Program-made: the position numbers and the translations under genes
The notes under the pieces: model-generated
What the model saw: the letters and a program-made list of their open reading frames with translations, nothing else
Told to the model about the DNA's origin: nothing
Database searches by the model: none
In this document: in pieces, positions 1 to 4,827 of the stretch
How positions within the stretch are numbered: the first letter of the stretch is position 1
How the letters are laid out: each line of letters opens with the position of its first letter
Source of the DNA: Caldisericia bacterium
GTDB lineage: Bacteria; Caldisericota; Caldisericia; UBA6126
DNA length: 12,576 nucleotides
NCBI GenBank assembly: GCA_028708485.1
Contig: JAQVYZ010000005.1
Coordinates: 1 to 12,576 of the forward strand
Direction of reading: 5' to 3'

Positions 1-2
1 GT

Positions 3-554
3 ATTGTTCAGGGCGGATTTGAGACAGCATCCAGGATTGAATGAGCAGAAATACTTCAAGAGATGGAATTCGACGGTTATTCGATCGGTTCACTTTCCGT
101 AGGAGAACCACCGAAACTGTATGAAACTATTGTGCAAGCACTGACTCCCCACATCCACGATAAACCTCTTTACCTGATGGGGGTAGGCGATCCGGAACGG
201 TTATTAACCGGAATACAATATGGGGTGGATATGTTTGATTGCGTCTTAGCGACAAGAATTGCCCGAAACAGGGCGGTATTTACAAACCACGGCAGAATTA
301 TGCTGACCAATAAGCAGTATGAAAGAGATTTTACGCCAATCGAGCCCGATTGTGATTGCTATGCCTGCCGTTATTACACGAAAGCCTACCTGCGTCATTT
401 ATACAAATCTAGGGAAATATTGGCTTCTACATTGGGCAGTATACATAATATTCGCTTTCTGCACCGTTTGATGGAAAAAGCAAAAACAGCAATTGAACAA
501 GATCGTTTTATTCCATTTGCGAAAAATTGGATTCAAACGTATATTGGTAAATAA
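3..554 (+). pseudogene. tgt: tRNA-guanine transglycosylase (Tgt), C-terminal part, with an in-frame TGA
   Basis: Tgt exchanges guanine-34 of GUN-anticodon tRNAs for preQ1 on the way to queuosine. The reading frame enters at base 3 with IVQGGFE, the family's VQGG substrate-pocket motif, then meets TGA at 42-44 and continues unbroken from 63. Visible landmarks are GYSIGSLSVGE (usually GYAIGGLSVGE), YLMGVG, the VDMFDCV segment carrying the catalytic Asp, and the zinc site CDCYAC plus the His of IHN. The TGA replaces a residue that is usually Ser or Cys. Other departures from the family pattern as I know it are GG to GS in the substrate loop, VLPTR to VLATR and ARNG to ARNR. No ribosome site stands before the ATG at 63, so independent expression of the 163-residue piece is doubtful. 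It may be a decaying paralog, a divergent enzyme with a recent stop, or a sequence error. The N-terminal half lies outside the window. Family identity is secure; functional status is not. Confidence 0.8.
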
Positions 555-555
555 G

Positions 556-1215
556 ATGATTACTTTTCAAGAATTACAGAACAACAAGGATATTGTGGTG
601 TTGATTGAGCAAGCCGATATGTACCTTTCCGCATTGGGTTATACTAACCATGGATTAGACCATGTCACCACCGTAACAAACCGTGCCAGGATGGTAGCAG
701 AAAAGATTGGTTTTTCCCCTACTGATGTGGAATTAACCAGTATTGCCGCCTTTTTACATGACATTGGCAATGTAACAGGTCGGGAAAATCACTCTTTAGC
801 AGGCTCCATCTTAGCCTTTCAAATTCTTTTAAAATTCGGGCTCCCCATGCCGGAGCTTTGCCGAATAGTAACTGCAATAGCAAGCCATGATGAATACCAG
901 GGAGATGTGACCGATAATATCTCAGCCGTATTAATCATCGCTGACAAATCCGATGTACGCAAAACTCGCGTTCGGGAAAAAATTCTGACCGAATTTGATA
1001 TCCATGACAGGGTCAATTTCGCTGTGCAATTTTCCGAATTAATTGTGATTGAAGCTAGTAAAGAGATCTGGCTAAACTTAAGTATCGATTCTCAAGCTTC
1101 CCCGGTAATGGATTATTTTGAAATCTTTTTAAACCGAATGCTATTATGCAAAAAAGCCTCCAAAAAACTAAATTATACGTTTCGATTAAAGATTAATGAC
1201 AGCGTACTATATTAG
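556..1215 (+). CDS. HD-domain metal-dependent phosphohydrolase
   Basis: 219-residue predicted soluble protein of the HD superfamily, whose members hydrolyse phosphate esters or nucleotides with one or two bound metals. The ligand pattern is clear: H36 in LDHV, H68-D69 in FLHDIGN, further histidines H79 and H111 (ASHDE), and D130 in IIADKSD. The H-HD-D set is complete, so the enzyme is probably active. The substrate cannot be read from the sequence, and there is no GAF, HAMP, response-regulator or synthetase domain beside the HD core. I start at the ATG at 556, one base after the tgt TAA. An upstream in-frame ATG at 493 would add 21 residues lying entirely inside the tgt frame and shows no family sequence. 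Only a weak Shine-Dalgarno is visible, so translation is probably coupled to tgt. fabD follows after 16 bp. Function beyond HD hydrolase is unknown. Confidence 0.88.
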   Translation: MITFQELQNNKDIVVLIEQADMYLSALGYTNHGLDHVTTVTNRARMVAEKIGFSPTDVELTSIAAFLHDIGNVTGRENHSLAGSILAFQILLKFGLPMPELCRIVTAIASHDEYQGDVTDNISAVLIIADKSDVRKTRVREKILTEFDIHDRVNFAVQFSELIVIEASKEIWLNLSIDSQASPVMDYFEIFLNRMLLCKKASKKLNYTFRLKINDSVLY

Positions 1216-1231
1216 AAAACTGGTGTAATCC

Positions 1232-2155
1232 ATGAATAACAGAATCGCTTTCCTCTTTCCCGGACAGGGATCCCAATATGCCGGAATGTTTGAACCGGTC
1301 AAGCATTGTCAAATTGCGAAGGACTATATCGCTCAATTTGAAAATCAGCTTCACTACCGGTTTGATACTCTGAAGGAGGAAGAACTGCAGCAAACTCATA
1401 TTACCCAACCTGCTCTGTATACCATGTCTGCTATTTATTCCTCTCTGTTGAAAGAGGAGGGTATTACCCCTCATTTCGTTGCAGGACATAGCCTTGGGGA
1501 GTTTTCAGCCTTATTTGCTGCCGGATTTTTCTCTTTTTTTGACGGCTTGTCTATCGTCACTTACAGAGGAAAGTTAATGCAAGAAGTGGCAAACCAATCC
1601 ACCGGCAAAATGGCAGCCATCATCGGCCTTCCCAGAACCACCATTATTGAAATATGCGCAGAATGCAGTCAATATGGCATCGTCTCTGCAGTCAATTTTA
1701 ATTCCCCCACCCAAACAGTGATTTCCGGTCAATCTGAGGCATTACAAAAAGCATGTGAACTCGCCAAAGCATCAAAAGCAAAACTGGTGGTTCCCTTAGC
1801 AGTGTCAGCTGCTTTTCACTCTCAGTTGATGGCACCGTTACGCGATCCTTTTGAAGAAGCCTTACAATCCCTTGCTCTGCATGATACAAACATTCCGATC
1901 ATCCAGAATGTGGATGCGCAGCCTCACCAGCAAAAACAGGTTATCGTAGAAAATTTGATCAGCCAACTACATAAACCTGTCCTTTGGCAGGATTCCATCG
2001 ATACATTAATCTCTCTGGGAGTTAATTATTTCGTGGAAGCAGGTCCAAAAAAAGTGTTAACCGGATTAATGAAACTCCTCCCTTTTCAGATGGTAATATC
2101 TGAAGAGTGGATGAAAGCGAAAGGAATAACAAATGGTCACAGAACAGCAAATTAG
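1232..2155 (+). CDS. fabD: malonyl-CoA:ACP transacylase (FabD family)
   Basis: 307 residues, the usual length for a discrete malonyl-CoA:acyl-carrier-protein transacylase, which loads malonyl units on ACP for fatty acid or polyketide chain extension in the cytoplasm. Seen in order: LFPGQGSQ at 8-15 (oxyanion loop), GHSLGE at 85-90 with nucleophile S87, R112 in YRGKLMQ (the arginine that binds the malonyl carboxylate), NFNSPTQTVISG at 155-166, catalytic H196 in SAAFHS, and the C-terminal FVEAGPKKVLTGL. All catalytic residues are present. No other fatty acid synthesis gene (fabH, fabG, fabF, acpP, plsX) is in the window, so this could be the housekeeping FabD at an unusual site, a second copy, or a stand-alone acyltransferase serving a trans-AT polyketide synthase elsewhere. 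The ribosome site is weak. The 3' end overlaps the next gene by 23 bp. Confidence 0.93.
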   Translation: MNNRIAFLFPGQGSQYAGMFEPVKHCQIAKDYIAQFENQLHYRFDTLKEEELQQTHITQPALYTMSAIYSSLLKEEGITPHFVAGHSLGEFSALFAAGFFSFFDGLSIVTYRGKLMQEVANQSTGKMAAIIGLPRTTIIEICAECSQYGIVSAVNFNSPTQTVISGQSEALQKACELAKASKAKLVVPLAVSAAFHSQLMAPLRDPFEEALQSLALHDTNIPIIQNVDAQPHQQKQVIVENLISQLHKPVLWQDSIDTLISLGVNYFVEAGPKKVLTGLMKLLPFQMVISEEWMKAKGITNGHRTAN

Positions 2156-2408
2156 AGAAGCATTAAAATTAGTGCTTGACCCTGAAATCGGAATCAGTCT
2201 GATAGACCTGAATATGATCAAAACGGTTCAGATTACAGACAAAGAAATTCTCGTCGAGATGGTGCTGACAATGCCGGGGTGCCCGATGTATGTTTATATG
2301 ATGGAAGAAGTAAAAAAAACTCTCGAACCGATGGCAGAAGGTCGTCAGGTGATTGTCAGAAAATTGGATGAAAAATGGATCCCTCCCTGGGAAACCCCTA
2401 AGGAATAA
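2133..2408 (+). CDS. MIP18/DUF59-family Fe-S assembly-type protein
   Basis: 91-residue protein of the MIP18 (DUF59) family, which includes SufT and PaaD and is linked to maturation of iron-sulfur proteins. The family signature is clear: DPEIGISLIDLNMI at 17-30 (normally DPE.G..V.DLGLI), then TMPGCP at 46-51 with the conserved C50, and a C-terminal WIPPW resembling the PPW.P of SufT. The DLG glycine is Asn here. It has the operon's best ribosome site, AAAGGAAT a few bases before ATG, and starts inside the end of fabD, so the two are translationally linked. No suf or nif genes are nearby, so the client protein is unknown. It ends the plus-strand unit, and its last 11 bp overlap the convergent small ORF on the other strand. 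Confidence 0.85.
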   Translation: MVTEQQIREALKLVLDPEIGISLIDLNMIKTVQITDKEILVEMVLTMPGCPMYVYMMEEVKKTLEPMAEGRQVIVRKLDEKWIPPWETPKE

Positions 2409-2643
2409 CCCAGACAAGAATATTCTGTGAAAGGAATTGAATCTTCCAAAGTATTTTACCTGACCATTCCGTAATAACAGGCTGTTGAAGCAATAAACCA
2501 ATCATAAAGAGCAGAATGAATTTTATATTTTTGATACCTTCATGCATCAAGAAAAATAACTTCAGTTTTTGATATACCACAGCTTGTTTGGTTTTCCATT
2601 CCATTTGATGTGGCTCTATGTTAGAAAGTTTTTCTAGAATCAT
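2398..2643 (-). CDS. small membrane protein coupled to the ECF sigma factor
   Basis: 81-residue ORF not recognised as a known family. Two things support it as a gene: its ATG overlaps the sigma factor TGA (ATGA at 2640-2643), and a purine-rich GGAGGAGG ribosome site stands directly before it. The N-terminal 35 or so residues are charged and hydrophilic. Residues about 38-53 (KNIKFILLFMIGLLLQ) form one likely membrane segment, followed by an amphipathic, Trp-containing tail ending in ILVWVIP. A cytoplasmic N-terminus plus one TM is a layout compatible with a membrane-bound anti-sigma factor or regulator, but there is no zinc-binding H-x3-C-x2-C motif. A role in controlling the neighbouring sigma factor is inferred from position only. 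Its 3' end overlaps the opposite-strand DUF59 gene by 11 bp. Confidence 0.6.
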   Translation of the reverse strand: MILEKLSNIEPHQMEWKTKQAVVYQKLKLFFLMHEGIKNIKFILLFMIGLLLQQPVITEWSGKILWKIQFLSQNILVWVIP

Positions 2644-3056
2644 GCCTCCTCCTTGATTTTCTTTTTTGCTCTGCTAACCAAACTTTTTAAGGTACCTACA
2701 GGCTTTCCGGTAATGTTGGCTATCTCTTCGTAGGTTAAACACTCTTGATATAACAGAAGAATAATCTGCTTCTCTTCCTGGTTCAACACGGATAAAAAAT
2801 CATCCTCGTATGCAAATGGTGTAGGAATATCCCTATCCAGCAACATCTGCTTGGGCTTACGCATTAAATCAATCGCAATATGATAAGCAATTTTAAACAA
2901 ATAGGCTTTAGGAGTTTTCCAATCGATCTTGGATCGAATGGCCCGGAAAAATACTTCCTGCACTCCATCTTGCGAATCATCAGGAGATAGCCCCAACCTA
3001 CGCAAATACGCAAAAATTCTTGGACCGGCCTCCAGAAAAACGGATTCAGGATCCAT
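2640..3056 (-). CDS. ECF-type RNA polymerase sigma factor
   Basis: 138-residue extracytoplasmic-function sigma-70 factor, which directs RNA polymerase to a small set of promoters. Region 2 spans about 8-68 and includes the core-binding and -10-recognition helices (DDSQDGVQEVFFRAIR, then AYLFKIAYHIAIDLMRK). Region 4 spans about 88-135 and includes the helix-turn-helix LTYEEIANITGKPVGTLKSL that reads the -35 element. At 138 residues it is shorter than most ECF factors (about 160-190); the saving is in the region 2-4 linker and the ends, and neither domain looks damaged. It lies 6 bp after the LiaF-like gene with only a weak ribosome site, so coupling is likely. No classical anti-sigma gene follows; instead there is a coupled small membrane ORF, with PspC-type and LiaF-like proteins upstream. 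Confidence 0.93.
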   Translation of the reverse strand: MDPESVFLEAGPRIFAYLRRLGLSPDDSQDGVQEVFFRAIRSKIDWKTPKAYLFKIAYHIAIDLMRKPKQMLLDRDIPTPFAYEDDFLSVLNQEEKQIILLLYQECLTYEEIANITGKPVGTLKSLVSRAKKKIKEEA

Positions 3057-3062
3057 GCCTGA

Positions 3063-4058
3063 TTAAAGATCAGCTATAATAGTGATATTCCCAAGATTTG
3101 TTTCCGCTTCAAGCTTGATGGATCCTAATGAACCATCGCCATTTTGTTCGATTTTAATCTTCCCTACATTCGTTTTGATAGAATCGGTCTCTACCTGCAT
3201 TCCTTTCGGGATATGAATCGTGATATTGCCGACATCCAGTTTTATTTTCATGGAAGAAATCAACGAATACAGATTCAAATCCAGATTTCCCATGTTCACA
3301 TTACAAATAAAAGACTCGATTTTCCCTTTCAGATCGAGATGAATATTTCCAGCATCGGAATTCAGATTTATTATCTCATACGTTCCATCCAGCGTTCCCC
3401 GTATATTCCCAACATCCTTACTGATTTTAAACTCTTTTATCCAGTTTCGAATTCGTATAGAGGTTTTCTCTTCAGCGTTAGCAATTTTATATATGTTTCC
3501 AGATTGTTCCTCCACTATTGTTCCTGTATCGACAGTAAACAAACTTTTGTTCTCAGAGGAAGAAAAGACCAAGTTGCCTAAAGTGGAGATCAGGAATAGT
3601 GTTTCATCTGTTTCCTTGCCAAAAGAAGTTCTCACAGATGTCTGATTATCAGAGAAAGGGGGGCTGATTACCTGTGAAGATAAAAACGGAAAATACTGTG
3701 ACACAAAACTGGAATCATTTTTAGCAATAACAGGCGCTCGATAATAGAGAAATCCAAAAACCAAAGCCATCACCACGCAAGCAACCACGGATCCAATTGG
3801 CTTTTTCCAGATCATCTTGATTCCATAGGAAGCCAGTATTAAACCGATTGCTGATTGAATGAAGTAAGGAAAAAAGATGGTACTGATATTGAATTTCCAT
3901 TGTAGGGAAGCGATCCAAGCTAGCCCGATCAGGACAAAAATAATACCTGTTACCATGTGATCAAGGTTATCCAGGTTAAATATCTCTAGGACAGAGCGTA
4001 TAAATAAGCTGACCAGCCAAATCAATAGAAACCATTGTGCAACTTGCATCCAGGTCAT
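3063..4058 (-). CDS. four-TM protein with LiaF/DUF4097-like beta-repeat domain
   Basis: 331-residue membrane protein. The N-terminal third has four hydrophobic segments at about 7-27, 35-53, 60-82 and 88-106, rich in Trp and Phe. The rest (about 155-331) is beta-rich and repetitive: DVGNI at 215, DAGNI at 235, NMGNL at 255, DVGNI at 275, NVGKI at 297 and NLGNI at 321. The first four are spaced exactly 20 residues apart, as expected for one coil of a stacked beta structure. This matches the putative-adhesin (DUF4097, YvlB-like) or LiaF C-terminal type found in Gram-positive envelope-stress systems. It is preceded by GGAGAATAACG, sits 2 bp after the second pspC gene and 6 bp before the sigma gene. 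By analogy with LiaF it may be a membrane sensor or negative regulator; this is inference. LiaF proper is shorter and sits next to a two-component system, which is absent here. Confidence 0.82.
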   Translation of the reverse strand: MTWMQVAQWFLLIWLVSLFIRSVLEIFNLDNLDHMVTGIIFVLIGLAWIASLQWKFNISTIFFPYFIQSAIGLILASYGIKMIWKKPIGSVVACVVMALVFGFLYYRAPVIAKNDSSFVSQYFPFLSSQVISPPFSDNQTSVRTSFGKETDETLFLISTLGNLVFSSSENKSLFTVDTGTIVEEQSGNIYKIANAEEKTSIRIRNWIKEFKISKDVGNIRGTLDGTYEIINLNSDAGNIHLDLKGKIESFICNVNMGNLDLNLYSLISSMKIKLDVGNITIHIPKGMQVETDSIKTNVGKIKIEQNGDGSLGSIKLEAETNLGNITIIADL

Positions 4059-4060
4059 CG

Positions 4061-4567
4061 TTATTCTCCTTTTTTCTTAAAGAAGCTTGGTGATAACAAT
4101 AGCACGCCAATACCAATTAGAACGATAGCTACAGAAAATTTTTTAAAAGAGAGGAAATACACTTCGGGAACCATCTTTTGAAAAATCAGAAAGATTCCTC
4201 CCATAATGAGTAACACAGCAATTATGACGCTTACCGAGTTCCCAGAGCTGCGTTCTTCGCTTTGTTGTCTGGTATTACCAGGCATCTCATCGGAAGAAAC
4301 AAATTTTGATCTGATTTGGTCTGATCCGATAGAATCGTTTTCTTTTATCTCCCGAGCGGAACCTTCCTGTTTTGTCGCCACTCCGGAGGGAAGAATAATC
4401 CAACATAGAATATACCCAACAATCAACCACCATCTGAACCAGCCCAGCAGTAACAAAACAATATAAACGATTCTCAATATTACCGGATCAATGGATAAAT
4501 ACTCACCAAATCCGGACAGAACACCCCCCAATACGCCGGTTTTTTTGATTCTTACCAATTTTCTCAT
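4061..4567 (-). CDS. PspC-domain membrane protein with C-terminal TM pair
   Basis: 168 residues. The N-terminal 61 residues are a PspC domain: basic start MRKLVRIKKTG, VLGGVLSGFGEYLSIDP, then the hydrophobic stretch to ILCWIILPSG. PspC proteins are inner-membrane partners in phage-shock-type envelope stress. A hydrophilic, Ser/Glu-rich linker follows (about 62-110), then two further membrane segments at about 111-129 and 143-159 and a short basic tail ending KKKGE. The start codon overlaps the TAA of the preceding small pspC gene (TAATG) and has a good ribosome site, AAGGAGATC, so the two are coupled. The extended C-terminus distinguishes it from minimal PspC proteins and may be the part that contacts the LiaF-like protein or the sigma factor (inference). 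Confidence 0.85.
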   Translation of the reverse strand: MRKLVRIKKTGVLGGVLSGFGEYLSIDPVILRIVYIVLLLLGWFRWWLIVGYILCWIILPSGVATKQEGSAREIKENDSIGSDQIRSKFVSSDEMPGNTRQQSEERSSGNSVSVIIAVLLIMGGIFLIFQKMVPEVYFLSFKKFSVAIVLIGIGVLLLSPSFFKKKGE

Positions 4568-4770
4568 TAGATCTCCTTTACAGGATTCTCAGGGATAATA
4601 ACCCAAGCAATAATGTACACAATAATCCCGACGCCAAACCCGCCTAACACCAGAAGAGCAAAAAGAATTCTTACAATATTGGGGTCCAATGACCAGTTAA
4701 AATACTCACTAATTCCGCCAACCACTCCTCCCAACACTTTATTTTGACTTCGATACAATTTTTTTTCCAT
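4567..4770 (-). CDS. minimal PspC-domain protein
   Basis: 67-residue protein consisting almost only of a PspC domain: basic MEKKLYRSQNKVLGG, GISEYFNWSLDPNIVRILF, one long hydrophobic segment at about 34-59 and the typical IPE ending. I choose the second of two adjacent ATGs because the ribosome site GGAGG is 5 bases before it and only 2 bases from the first (at 4771-4773). A further upstream in-frame TTG would overlap the ribosome site. It is the first gene of the sigma operon, directly downstream of the ECF-like promoter at 4788-4815, and its stop overlaps the start of the next pspC gene. Two tandem PspC paralogs suggest sub-functionalised sensors. Expected location is the cytoplasmic membrane. 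Confidence 0.85.
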   Translation of the reverse strand: MEKKLYRSQNKVLGGVVGGISEYFNWSLDPNIVRILFALLVLGGFGVGIIVYIIAWVIIPENPVKEI

Positions 4771-4787
4771 CATTACCTCCAATAGGT

Positions 4788-4815
4788 TATACGTTGGAAA
4801 AGGTCATTGGGTTGC
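4788..4815 (-). promoter_or_regulatory. putative ECF-sigma promoter of the pspC-sigma operon
   Basis: In the 57-bp gap between clpB and the first pspC gene, the minus strand reads GCAACC (4810-4815), exactly 16 bases, then CGTATA (4788-4793). ECF sigma factors of Gram-positive bacteria typically recognise an AAC-containing -35 and a CGT-type -10 at 16-17 bases. The transcription start would fall almost at the ribosome site, giving a short leader. Because the operon encodes an ECF factor, autoregulation is the simplest reading (inference). Confidence 0.6.
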
Positions 4816-4827
4816 GTTCTCTGTATT

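Noticed and set aside
42..90. Selenocysteine codon with downstream SECIS hairpin in tgt
   Set aside because: Only a 4-bp TCGA stem is visible downstream, the residue is not catalytic in Tgt, and no selenoprotein genes are in view.
63..554. Independent 163-residue protein starting at the ATG at 63
   Set aside because: Homology to Tgt continues upstream of the ATG through VQGG, and no ribosome site precedes it; treated as part of an interrupted tgt.
493..555. Upstream in-frame ATG extending the HD protein by 21 residues
   Set aside because: The extension lies entirely within the tgt coding frame, lacks a ribosome site and adds no family sequence; the ATG at 556 fits better.
1193..1489. Minus-strand 98-codon frame opposite fabD
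   Set aside because: Antisense to the conserved N-terminal half of FabD, with low-complexity sequence and no coding signal of its own.
2386..2415. Bidirectional terminator between the convergent operons (CTGGG...CCCAG)
   Set aside because: Only a 5-bp stem with a long loop and no T-run on either strand; it also lies in the overlapping coding ends.
3144..3581. Plus-strand 145-codon frame opposite the LiaF-like gene
   Set aside because: Its repetitive sequence is the mirror of the 20-residue repeat on the other strand; no ribosome site or known domain.
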